64,000 nucleotides of DNA from Rhizobium sp. CCGE 510. Its GTDB lineage: Bacteria > Pseudomonadota > Alphaproteobacteria > Rhizobiales > Rhizobiaceae. Below are positions 17,012 through 24,892 of this stretch, in pieces (the first letter of the stretch is position 1; every line of letters starts with the position of its first letter). The position numbers and the translations under genes are program-made. Below the pieces are notes generated by a model. The model saw nothing but the letters and a program-made list of their open reading frames with translations. It was not told the origin of the DNA and did no database searches. Where the stretch lies: positions 1-64,000 of the forward strand of contig NZ_AEYF01000040.1 in assembly GCF_000292525.1 (NCBI RefSeq), read 5' to 3'.

Positions 17012-18550
17012 TTACTCCGCCGCATCCGCTGTCGCCGGTTGCGGCATCTTCGCCTCGCCGGCGCGAGGCAGCTGTACAGGCTTCAGCATGATGGCGGCCA
17101 CCAGGCCGATCAGGGCAATAGCGCAGGAGGTCATGAAGAGCGGCGAGAAGGCGCCGGCATAGACATCGGCGACAGCCTGGCGGCTTGCTTCGGGAAGGGA
17201 GGCCATCATCTTCGGCGTCAGCTGCTTGATATCGGCAACACCGGGAATTGAGACGCCGACCTTGTCGAGTTGAGAGGCGATGATGGCGCCATAGATGGAA
17301 ATGGCGATCGACGCGCCTCCCATGCGCGACAGCGTCACCGAGCCGGTGGCGGCGCCGACGTCCCGGGCCGGCGCCGCATTCTGTACGCCGATGATGGGAA
17401 CCTGCTGGGCAAGGCCAATGCCGATGCCATGCAGCATCATAATCGCCCCGATGAAGGCGATCGGCGTCCCCGCATGGATCTGTGACATCAGCGCGAAGGC
17501 GATGGCGCTGCAAGTGAGGCTTGCGATGGCGAAGGGCTTGTAACGCCCAGTCTTTGAGATGATGCGGCCTGCGGACAGCGATCCGCAGACGAGGCCGCCG
17601 GTCAGAAGGATGAAGAGCGCGCCGGCGGCAGAGGGCGAAAGGCCGGTGGTGGTCTGCAGGAAGAGGGCGAGATAGTTGACCATGCCGATAGCGATGGCGC
17701 CGCCCATGATCGACATCACCAGGAGCAGGCTAAAGGTCGAATTGCGAAAGAGCTGAAGGGGAACGATCGGTTCCGGCGCGCGGCGCTCGACGAACACCCA
17801 GGTGATAGCGCAAACGATACCGAAGGCGACGATGCCGATGCTCTGTGGCGAGACCAATGCGCCGAAGAGTTCGCTGCTGTCGGTGGCAAGCACGATGCTA
17901 GTCGTCGTCAGGGCGAGAAGCAGCGCACCGGCATAATCGATCTTGGGCCGGCGATGCGGTTTGCGATAGGGCAGCATCACGGCAAGGCCGATAAGTGCGA
18001 TGAAGCCGATCGGTACGTTGACGAGGAAAATCGAGCGCCAGCCGAAAAGGTCGCTCATCGTGCCGCCAAGGACCGGCCCGATCGCACCTGACGCCATCAA
18101 CACCAGGCTGGAATAGCTCTGATAGCGGGCCCGCTCGCGCGGCTCGAACAGATCGGCATTGACGGCGAAGATCGATACCATGATGCCGCCGCCGCCGAGA
18201 CCCTGCAGCACGCGGGCGGCGATCAGCGTGTTCATCGAAACCGCTAGGCCGCAGACCGCCGAGCCGACGGTGAAGATCATAATCGCCGTCATCATCACAT
18301 ATTTGCGGCCGAAGAGATCGCCAAGCTTGCCATAAACCGGCATGACGGCGCTTAGCGACAGCAGATAGGCCGAGCCGATCCAGCCGAAACGCTCGAGATG
18401 GCCGAACTCGCCGACGATCGTCGGCAGCGCTGTGGAAACGATCTGATTGTCCAGCGTCGCCATGAACATGGCTGTCATCAGGAAGAAGAAGAGGATGAGC
18501 CGGCGACGAGGATCCGTCACGAGCGGCGCAGGCGCGAATTGCATATCCAT
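17012..18550 (-). CDS. MFS drug:proton antiporter, DHA2 (14-TM) family
   Basis: The 512-residue inner-membrane exporter is of the EmrB/QacA type. About 14 hydrophobic helices can be counted. The start FFFLMTAMFMATLDNQIVSTALPTIVGEF contains the family's TM1 D-x-x-I-V-x-x-A-L-P motif (LDNQIVSTALPTI). YGKLGDLFGRKYV is the loop 2-3 motif A, and motif C-like GASGAIGPVLGG is seen as MASGAIGPVLGGTMSD. It probably expels hydrophobic toxic compounds. It diverges from a MarR regulator, with an operator-like palindrome in its promoter. An alternative start is at 18544. Confidence 0.9.
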   Translation of the reverse strand: MDMQFAPAPLVTDPRRRLILFFFLMTAMFMATLDNQIVSTALPTIVGEFGHLERFGWIGSAYLLSLSAVMPVYGKLGDLFGRKYVMMTAIMIFTVGSAVCGLAVSMNTLIAARVLQGLGGGGIMVSIFAVNADLFEPRERARYQSYSSLVLMASGAIGPVLGGTMSDLFGWRSIFLVNVPIGFIALIGLAVMLPYRKPHRRPKIDYAGALLLALTTTSIVLATDSSELFGALVSPQSIGIVAFGIVCAITWVFVERRAPEPIVPLQLFRNSTFSLLLVMSIMGGAIAIGMVNYLALFLQTTTGLSPSAAGALFILLTGGLVCGSLSAGRIISKTGRYKPFAIASLTCSAIAFALMSQIHAGTPIAFIGAIMMLHGIGIGLAQQVPIIGVQNAAPARDVGAATGSVTLSRMGGASIAISIYGAIIASQLDKVGVSIPGVADIKQLTPKMMASLPEASRQAVADVYAGAFSPLFMTSCAIALIGLVAAIMLKPVQLPRAGEAKMPQPATADAAE

Positions 18551-18578
18551 GGGAGTATCATTCCGGGTTGGGCAAGTT

Positions 18579-18607
18579 TTTATGTGCTAACAGCATATAT
18601 TTGTCAA
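18579..18607 (-). promoter_or_regulatory. MFS promoter overlapped by operator-like palindrome
   Basis: On the minus strand TTGACA (18607-18602), a 17-base spacer and CATAAA (18584-18579) form a sigma-70-like promoter. The near-perfect palindrome TATGTGCT-AAC-AGCATATA (18581-18599) covers the spacer and -10 region, fitting repression by the divergent MarR protein. A further TGTCA...TGACA repeat begins at 18602. Confidence 0.6.
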
Positions 18608-18666
18608 TGGCACATTAATGACATCGGCATATTCAAATTCCCAAACGGCTCTGCTATGGTCCCGTC

Positions 18667-19191
18667 ATGAACGAAGTGCTGACCAAGACCACTTCCACGG
18701 AGCCAGGGCCGGCTGAGGAAAACGTGCCCCGCATCGGCCGGAGCATGGGGCGCATGCGGTTGATGACCGGGCGGCGATTGATCGGCCGGCTGGCGATCCA
18801 GAGTGCTGCACCGGGCCTTGAACTTTCGCATCTCGACGTGCTCGATGCGGTGCGGAGGGCGCAGCCTGCCGGCGAGGTCACCGTTGGGATGATTGCGGAG
18901 ATGCTGCGCATCGATCCGTCTCGGGCAAGCCGGGTGGTGGCCGACATGGTCGGGCGTAACGTGCTGCGCCGCGAGGCTTCGCAGGCCGATGCGCGACGGA
19001 TTGTCGTTGTCATGACCGAAGTCGGCCAGAATCTGCTTGCCGAGATCGTCGCGCAGAAATTGGCGATCATCTCGGAGATCGTCTCCGACTGGCCTGAGGA
19101 GGATGTCGATCGTTTCGCAATGCTGTTCGAGCGTTTCATCGGCGGTTACGAGGCGGTCTTCCAGTCGCGCGACAAGGATACGCCGGGCTAG
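18667..19191 (+). CDS. MarR family transcriptional regulator
   Basis: The 174-residue winged-helix protein has the recognition region MIAEMLRIDPSRASRVVADMVGRNVLRREASQADARRIVVVMT, i.e. helix, PSRASR turn, and the DxR wing (QADARR). It is likely a dimeric repressor of the divergent MFS pump, released by the pump's substrate. The gene pair with a shared 116-bp promoter region is the classic MarR/efflux layout. The N-terminal 30 residues (NEVLTKTTSTEPGPAEENVP) are probably flexible. Confidence 0.88.
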   Translation: MNEVLTKTTSTEPGPAEENVPRIGRSMGRMRLMTGRRLIGRLAIQSAAPGLELSHLDVLDAVRRAQPAGEVTVGMIAEMLRIDPSRASRVVADMVGRNVLRREASQADARRIVVVMTEVGQNLLAEIVAQKLAIISEIVSDWPEEDVDRFAMLFERFIGGYEAVFQSRDKDTPG

Positions 19192-19304
19192 AGCATAATG
19201 CCGAAAAGTGTGTGCGGTTTTCGGGCGACATCATGCTCTAACTCTTCAATTTAGAACAGGATTCAGATTTTAGGCCGAGCGGCCTAAAATCATCCTGTTT
19301 TGGC
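19190..19304. repeat. RIME1-like mosaic repeat
   Basis: Two palindromes: AGAGCATAATGCCGAAAA...TTTTCGGGCGACATCATGCTCT, then AACAGGAT...TTTTAGGCCGAGCGGCCTAAAA...ATCCTGTT. This two-palindrome layout is that of the published Rhizobium-specific intergenic mosaic element. It separates marR from thiN. Confidence 0.8.
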
Positions 19305-19381
19305 GGCGCTCGAAGGCAAATGGCGCCGATCCGCCGCCGCCTCTTCCCCTCGACCCCCGGTTTGCGCTAAGGGCAATGCCC

Positions 19382-20032
19382 ATGAGCCCATCCACCTTTA
19401 CCATTCTCCTCGGCGGCGAACTCAGCCTGACGGAGCGCTTGCGCCAGGCCGTCGGCGGCAGTCGTTCCATCGCGGCCGACGGCGGCATGCGGCATGCGGT
19501 GGCACTCGGCATCGAGCCGGAGCTCTGGGTCGGCGATTTCGATTCGACGCCCGATGATCTCGAGGGTGCCTTTCCCCATGTGCCGAAACAGCCCTATCCC
19601 GCGGCAAAAGCGGCGACGGACGGCGAAATCGCCGTGTCGGAAGCGATCGCGCGGGGTGCGCGGCGGCTGATTCTCGCCGGCGCGCTTGGCGGCGAACGCT
19701 CGGACCACGCGCTGCAGCATCTGCTGTCGGCCGTCAGTCTGGCGGAGGAGGGTTTCGACGTGCTGCTGACCTCGGGCAAGGAAGAGGCTGTGCCGCTGCT
19801 TGCCGGGACGATCGAGCTGGATCTTCCCAAGGACAGCCTGTTTTCCGTGCTCGGGCTCAGCGAGCTGACCGGGCTTTCCATCGAGAATGCGCGTTATCCA
19901 CTGGCCGATTTCCATCTGCCTTTCGGCTCGTCGCGCACCATTTCCAATGTTGCGGAAAGCACTGTTCGCTTTTCGCTCCGCAGCGGCCGGGCGATTGTGC
20001 TCGCCAGGCCCTATGATCTTTCCGGAGTCTGA
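19382..20032 (+). CDS. thiN: Thiamine pyrophosphokinase
   Basis: The 216-residue enzyme transfers pyrophosphate from ATP to thiamine, giving TPP. The N-terminal catalytic domain shows ILLGGELSLTERL, SIAADGGMRHAVALG and WVGDFDSTPDD, the Asp-rich site of the family. TDGEIAVSEAI and LAGALGGERSDHALQH follow, and the C-terminal beta domain includes SVLGLSELTGLSIENARYPL. The start at 19382 is preferred because AAGGG (19369-19373) lies 8 bases upstream; the ATG at 19376 is too close to it. The ABC-F gene starts 3 bp after the stop. Confidence 0.88.
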   Translation: MSPSTFTILLGGELSLTERLRQAVGGSRSIAADGGMRHAVALGIEPELWVGDFDSTPDDLEGAFPHVPKQPYPAAKAATDGEIAVSEAIARGARRLILAGALGGERSDHALQHLLSAVSLAEEGFDVLLTSGKEEAVPLLAGTIELDLPKDSLFSVLGLSELTGLSIENARYPLADFHLPFGSSRTISNVAESTVRFSLRSGRAIVLARPYDLSGV

Positions 20033-20035
20033 TTT

Positions 20036-21856
20036 TTGGCCCCTCCCATTCTGAAACTCGACGATATCTTCCTGAGCTTCGGCGGCGCACCGCTGCTGGC
20101 CGGTGCTAGTCTGCAGATCGAGCCCGGTGACAAAATCTGTCTCGTCGGGCGCAACGGCTCGGGAAAATCGACGCTGCTGAAGATCGCCGCCGGCCTGGTC
20201 GAGGCGCAGTCCGGCGAGGTCTTCCGTCATCCGTCCTCGACGGTGCGTTATCTCGAACAGGCGCCGGATTTTGCCGGCTTCAACACCGTCCAGGCCTATG
20301 CCGAAGCCGGTCTCGGGCCGGGCGATGACCCTTATCGTGTCACCTATCTGCTGTCTCATCTCGGGCTGACCGGCGAGGAAGATCCGCGCATGCTGTCCGG
20401 CGGCGAATCGCGCCGGGCCGCCCTTGCCCGCGTGCTGGCGCCGGAGCCCGACATTCTCCTGCTCGACGAGCCGACCAACCATCTCGACCTTCCCACAATC
20501 GAATGGCTGGAGAGCGAGCTGCAGAAGACGCGCAGCGCCCTGGTGCTGATCTCGCACGACCGTCGTTTTCTCGAAAAGGTCTCGACGGCAACCGTCTGGC
20601 TCGACCGCGGCACTTCGCGCCGGCTCGACAGGGGATTTTCGCATTTCGAGGCCTGGCGCGACCAAGTGCTGGAGGCCGAAGAGCTGGAGCAGCATAAGCT
20701 CGGCAAAGCGATCGAGCGCGAGGAGCACTGGCTGCGTTATGGCGTCACGGCGCGGCGCAAGCGCAACATGCGCCGCCTCGGCGAGCTGCAGACGATGCGC
20801 TCGAATTATCGCGGCCATAAGGGACCGCAGGGCTCAGTGCAGGCGACGGCTTCGGACGCGCAGGAATCCGGCAAGCTGGTGATCGAAGCTCACAAGATCA
20901 CCAAGAGCTTCGGCGACCGGGCAATCGTCACGCCCTTCTCGATCCGCGTGCATCGCGGCGATTGCATCGGTCTGGTTGGGCCGAACGGCGCCGGCAAAAC
21001 GACGCTCTTGAAGATGTTGACCGGTGAGCTTTCCCCGGATAGCGGCACGATAAAGCTCGGCACAAATCTGGAGATCGCCACACTCGACCAGAAACGCGAG
21101 GACCTCGATCCCGACGATACGCTCGCCAACTACCTGACGGACGGGCGCGGCGAAAACCTGCTCGTCAACGGCGAACAGCGTCATGTTACCGGCTACATGA
21201 AGGAGTTCCTGTTCCAACCGGAACAGGCGCGAACGCCGATCAGAAGCCTCTCCGGCGGCGAGCGCGCCCGGTTGATGCTGGCGCGTATTCTGTCGCGCCC
21301 TACCAACCTGTTGATCCTCGACGAACCGACCAACGATCTCGATATCGAGACGCTCGACCTGCTGCAGGAAATCGTCGCCGGCTTTCCCGGCACCGTCATT
21401 CTCGTCAGCCATGACCGCGATTTCCTCGACCGCACAGTGACCTCGACGATCGCACCCGCCGTACCGGACGCACCTGACGGCCGCTGGATCGAATATGCCG
21501 GCGGTTACTCGGACATGCTTGCGCAGCGCAAGGGCGTGATCGAGGAGCGCAAGCGGGCTGAGAAGGCGGCGGAGAGGCCGAAGACCCAAGAGGCAGCGTC
21601 TTCTGCTGGAAGCGCCAGGGGCAAGCTTTCCTTCAAGCAGAAATTCGCGCTGGAAAACCTGCCGAGGGACATGGCGAAAGCCGAAGCCGAGATCGCCAAG
21701 CGCGAACAGGTGATGACCGATCCCAATCTTTTCACGCGCGATCCTGCCGCTTTCAACCGGCTTGCTAGCGAGATGGAGAAACTGCGCGCCAGCCTCATGA
21801 AAATGGAGGAGGAGTGGCTGGAGCTTGAAATGCTGCGTGAAGAGCTGGAAGGCTGA
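20036..21856 (+). CDS. ABC-F family ATPase (Uup-like)
   Basis: The 606-residue soluble protein has two ABC ATPase domains and no membrane segments. Domain 1 has Walker A GRNGSGKST, signature LSGGESRRAALAR and Walker B ILLLDEPTNHLDL. Domain 2 has GPNGAGKTT, LSGGERARLMLAR and LLILDEPTNDLD. A basic linker lies between them (RYGVTARRKRNMRRLGELQ), and a C-terminal coiled coil follows (EAEIAKREQVMT to LEMLREELEG), as in Uup. The family acts on ribosomes or branched DNA. Translation appears to start at TTG 20036, with GGAG 8 bases upstream; no ATG fits. It is coupled to thiN. Confidence 0.9.
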   Translation: MAPPILKLDDIFLSFGGAPLLAGASLQIEPGDKICLVGRNGSGKSTLLKIAAGLVEAQSGEVFRHPSSTVRYLEQAPDFAGFNTVQAYAEAGLGPGDDPYRVTYLLSHLGLTGEEDPRMLSGGESRRAALARVLAPEPDILLLDEPTNHLDLPTIEWLESELQKTRSALVLISHDRRFLEKVSTATVWLDRGTSRRLDRGFSHFEAWRDQVLEAEELEQHKLGKAIEREEHWLRYGVTARRKRNMRRLGELQTMRSNYRGHKGPQGSVQATASDAQESGKLVIEAHKITKSFGDRAIVTPFSIRVHRGDCIGLVGPNGAGKTTLLKMLTGELSPDSGTIKLGTNLEIATLDQKREDLDPDDTLANYLTDGRGENLLVNGEQRHVTGYMKEFLFQPEQARTPIRSLSGGERARLMLARILSRPTNLLILDEPTNDLDIETLDLLQEIVAGFPGTVILVSHDRDFLDRTVTSTIAPAVPDAPDGRWIEYAGGYSDMLAQRKGVIEERKRAEKAAERPKTQEAASSAGSARGKLSFKQKFALENLPRDMAKAEAEIAKREQVMTDPNLFTRDPAAFNRLASEMEKLRASLMKMEEEWLELEMLREELEG

Positions 21857-21929
21857 GGCTTCCACAACCTCACCGGCTCACCTTTCCTTGATTGGCCAGT
21901 GTATCGCCGCGCGGCATAAGGTGCTGTCC

Positions 21930-22025
21930 GGCAGGTAGCGTATAATTTCTTAGATCGGAATCGATCTAAAGCCAAATTATGCAGCAAATCAAAGTGTTAC
22001 AGCGCCCATTGCGCGTCTGGAAAGA
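21930..22025. repeat. Intergenic palindromic repeat (RIME-related)
   Basis: An AGATCGGAATCGATCT palindrome is followed by an A/T-rich spacer. A longer imperfect palindrome ACAGCGCC...GCGCGTC...GATGCGCGGCGCTG extends into the upstream part of the open frame at 21979. That frame's first 33 codons are therefore repeat-derived, which supports the start at 22078 for the next gene. Confidence 0.6.
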
Positions 22026-22077
22026 TGCGCGGCGCTGCAAGGATATTGCCGAGCGCAATGGCGACAAGGAAAGTCAC

Positions 22078-22707
22078 ATGTCTCTTAACCCCTATTCCAG
22101 AATTTTCACGGCATTTGCCGCCGGCGCCCTTGTTGCGTTTGCGCTATCGCAGGCCGCACAGGCGCAGGATGGCAACCGCGTTCGCGTTCGCGGCGCCATC
22201 GAAAGTCTCAGCGGCGATAGTCTCGTCGTCAAGACGCGCGAAGGCAGCGATGCAACGATCGCGCTGAAAGCCGGCTGGAAAGTCGGCGGTATCAAAAAAG
22301 CCTCGGTCGAGGATATCAAGCCCGGCGATTTCGTCGGCGTCGCCTCGCTGCCGAAGGGCACCGGCCCGGATGGGGCGATCGAGGTCTTGATCTTTCCGGC
22401 GTCGATGAAGGGGACCGGCGAGGGCAACCGCCCCTGGGATGCGCAGCCGAACAGCCAGATGACCAATGCCACCGTCAGCAATGCCGTCAAATCCGTCGAC
22501 GGCCACACGATCACGCTGACCTATCAAGGCAAGGAAAAGACCATCACGATTGCCGACAGCACGCCGATCGTGACCTTGGCGCCGGCGACCAAGGACGATC
22601 TGAAGGCCGGCGCCGGCGTCATCGTCACCGGCGAGAAGGCGGCGGATGGCAGCATCTCGGCCAGCCAGGTGGCCGTCGGCCTGAATGGTATCACGCCGCC
22701 GATGTGA
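22078..22707 (+). CDS. Exported DUF5666-like beta-rich protein
   Basis: The 209-residue protein has a clear Sec signal peptide (FTAFAAGALVAFALSQAAQAQ, cleavage after AQA). Two repeated OB-like modules follow: VRVRGAIESLSGDSLVVKTREGS...VEDIKPGDFVGVASLP and ATVSNAVKSVDGHTITLTYQGK...DDLKAGAGVIVTGEK. Similar periplasmic proteins are annotated as DUF5666 or metal/nucleic-acid-binding-like, without known function. AAGGA is 7 bases before the ATG at 22078. Confidence 0.8.
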   Translation: MSLNPYSRIFTAFAAGALVAFALSQAAQAQDGNRVRVRGAIESLSGDSLVVKTREGSDATIALKAGWKVGGIKKASVEDIKPGDFVGVASLPKGTGPDGAIEVLIFPASMKGTGEGNRPWDAQPNSQMTNATVSNAVKSVDGHTITLTYQGKEKTITIADSTPIVTLAPATKDDLKAGAGVIVTGEKAADGSISASQVAVGLNGITPPM

Positions 22708-22755
22708 CCAGCGTGGAATTCAAAGTGATATAGTGTCTATCGGCCGCGCGGCGCT

Positions 22756-24612
22756 CTACAGCGCCGGCGCGGGCATGGCGGCAGCGCCGGTACTGGTGCC
22801 GGTCGGGGCGACGTGCTGTTGCTGCTGCGGTTCCTCAGATCTTGCCGGCAGCGCCTGCAGATGTAGCACGCGCGGCTTCAACGCCTCGAGATAGGCCTCG
22901 GAGCGGCCGATATAAATCATGCCGCTTTCCGGCATGGAGGTCAGCAGTTTGGCCATCATTTCCTGCCATTCCGGCTCCATGCCTTCCAACACTTCGTCGA
23001 AGATGATCCAGCGCGGGCGCACGAGCAGCAGGCGGGCAAAGCCGATCGCCTTCTGTTCGTCGCTGTCGAGCAGCTTGTCCCAACGGGCGCGGGTATCGAG
23101 CCTTGCGATCAGCGAATGCAGGCCGGCTCTGTCGAGGGCCGTCTCGACAGCGGCTCGCTCGTAGGCATCAGGACTTGCGGGAAAGGCCAGCGCCTCGCCC
23201 AGCGTGCCGCCGGGAACATAAGCGATCTGCGGAACGAACAGCATGTCGTCGATCGGCGGCAGGCCCATCGTGCCGCTGCCGCACGGCCAGAGGCCGGCCA
23301 TCGCCTGGAAGAGCAGCTTGCGGTTGACGCTGTGATCGCCGTTGATCATGATTTTTTCGCCTGATTTGATCACGACATCGGTTTCACGCAGGCGGAAACC
23401 GCCGCATTCGTCGATCTCTTCACCGATCTTGGCAACGATCACCACATCCTTCAGCGTCAGCGTGTCGGGCGCGGTGTTTTCATAGGCGATGCCGTCCTTC
23501 TGGGCGAATTCCTCTTCCATGTCGAGCAGCGCCTGGCGGAAATCGGTGACGCGCATCAGTGTCGCGCGCCATTCGGCGATCGGGCCAAAATTGGCGACAT
23601 ACCAGCGCAGCGCCGTGTTGACCTGATTGAAGGCGCCGACCGACATCATCAGCTGGCCGAGGGTGAGGCCGCCGGAGAAATAGGCGGGGGCGGCGACGAT
23701 GATCGGGATGACGATCACCAGCCAGCCGTAGCCGGCCGAAACCCAGGTGAGGTTGGTATTGGCCATGGCGAGCCGCTTGACGACCGTCAGTACCGAGCTG
23801 ATGTCGGTGTTGATGCGTCGGCGTTCATTTTCCTCGCCGCGGGCGACGGTGATTGCCGGCATGTTCTCGTTGGCGTGCATCAGCGTGAAGCGAAGCTCGG
23901 CCTCCTTCGAAAAGCGGTCGGCATTCAGCTTGACCAGTTTGCGGCCGACGACCTGGCTCAGCACCGAGGCGGAAGCGGCGTAGAAGATCGCCGCCCAGAC
24001 CATGTAGCCGGGAATGGAGAAGCTGTGGCCGCTGATGTGGAAGATGAAGCCGCTGGAAAGCTCCCAGAGCACGCCGATGAAGCTCACCAGAAGAATGGTC
24101 GACTGCAGCAGGCCGAGAACGAGCCCTGTCGTGCTTTCGGCGAGGTTGCGGGAATCCTCGTGCAGGCGCTGGTCCGGATTGACGCCGATCAAGCCGCTGG
24201 AAGCAAGCCGCAGCGCCCGCTTGCGCTTCAGCCACTGATCGACGAGGTCGCGCGACAGGCCCTCGCGCATATAGAGCGCGGTCATCTGATTCAGCCATGC
24301 CTGCAGCACGTTGAGCAGCAGCAGCGCGCCGGCGATCATGGCGAAAATTTCGAGTTGGTGGAAGAATTCACCGAGGTCGCGGCGTTCCAGCGAGTCGTAG
24401 AAGGGAGCATTCCATTGATTAAGGATGACCTGGCCGTAGGACGTCGCCAGGATGACGAGGATCAGCACGGTCGCCAGAAACAGCACCTTGCCACGCACTT
24501 CCGAATTCCAGAATGCGGAGAACATCACCCCGAGGCGATTCGTCAGGCTGAGATCATACCCTACCCTATCCTGCCTTCGGATGCCCGGCCTCCCCTCGAT
24601 CTTATCTGCCAT
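22756..24612 (-). CDS. BacA/SbmA-like ABC transporter (fused permease-ATPase) with degenerate NBD
   Basis: The 618-residue protein has an N-terminal ABC_membrane_2/SbmA-BacA-like membrane domain of about six helices (WNAPFYDSLERRDLGEFF is a hallmark) and a C-terminal ATPase-like domain, the YddA arrangement. Related proteins import peptides or very-long-chain fatty acyl groups. The nucleotide site looks damaged. The Walker A position reads GDHSVNRK at residues 425-432 instead of GxxGxGK[ST], the signature is LDSDEQ instead of LSGGEQ, and the D-loop is EGME instead of SALD. Walker B (WIIFDE) remains. A Pro/Ala-rich, Gln-rich tail follows. It may be a non-hydrolysing or regulatory member. Confidence 0.85.
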   Translation of the reverse strand: MADKIEGRPGIRRQDRVGYDLSLTNRLGVMFSAFWNSEVRGKVLFLATVLILVILATSYGQVILNQWNAPFYDSLERRDLGEFFHQLEIFAMIAGALLLLNVLQAWLNQMTALYMREGLSRDLVDQWLKRKRALRLASSGLIGVNPDQRLHEDSRNLAESTTGLVLGLLQSTILLVSFIGVLWELSSGFIFHISGHSFSIPGYMVWAAIFYAASASVLSQVVGRKLVKLNADRFSKEAELRFTLMHANENMPAITVARGEENERRRINTDISSVLTVVKRLAMANTNLTWVSAGYGWLVIVIPIIVAAPAYFSGGLTLGQLMMSVGAFNQVNTALRWYVANFGPIAEWRATLMRVTDFRQALLDMEEEFAQKDGIAYENTAPDTLTLKDVVIVAKIGEEIDECGGFRLRETDVVIKSGEKIMINGDHSVNRKLLFQAMAGLWPCGSGTMGLPPIDDMLFVPQIAYVPGGTLGEALAFPASPDAYERAAVETALDRAGLHSLIARLDTRARWDKLLDSDEQKAIGFARLLLVRPRWIIFDEVLEGMEPEWQEMMAKLLTSMPESGMIYIGRSEAYLEALKPRVLHLQALPARSEEPQQQQHVAPTGTSTGAAAMPAPAL

Positions 24613-24625
24613 TACGCTTTTCCAA

Positions 24626-24659
24626 CATCGCCCATGCTTACCATTATTAACATGGTGGC
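24626..24659 (-). promoter_or_regulatory. Candidate shared upstream motif (copy 1)
   Basis: Just before the BacA-like gene, CATCGCCCATGCTT (24626-24639) and AACATGGTGGC (24649-24659) recur in the same order upstream of the GH144 gene at 57124-57150. The motif is orientation matched relative to both start codons. Confidence 0.35.
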
Positions 24660-24772
24660 GTTACCGGTCTATCAACAGATTCTATCAGTCATTAAACTGT
24701 GATGATGCTTGCATGGATCGCTCCTGCGTGCATTCGGCAGTTGATTCGCGGTCCGACTGGGGCTAATTAAGC

Positions 24773-24826
24773 TCCGTGGTGATTTGGCCGGCCGGCTTGC
24801 AGCCACGTTAAAAAAGTCGCTAAAGG
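24773..24826 (+). ncRNA. SAM-II riboswitch (metA RNA)
   Basis: The aptamer core GGTGATTTG-GCCGGCCGG-CTTGCAGCCAC-GTTAAA-AAAGTCGCTAAA matches the SAM-II consensus, a compact H-type pseudoknot that binds S-adenosylmethionine. It lies 67 bp upstream of metA, its known position in Alphaproteobacteria. Its 3' strand is shared with a following terminator. Confidence 0.95.
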
Positions 24827-24855
24827 GCCGCGTGCGGACCGGTAGCGATTTTTTT
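24817..24855 (+). terminator. Riboswitch-linked terminator
   Basis: TCGCTA (24817-24822) pairs with TAGCGA (24843-24848). An inner stem CCGC/GCGG lies between them and seven T follow. The 5' arm is the last part of the SAM-II pseudoknot, so ligand binding and the hairpin compete for it. Confidence 0.7.
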
Positions 24856-24892
24856 CGCCGCCGGTTTTTTGTTTTTTGATCGAGTGACCGCA

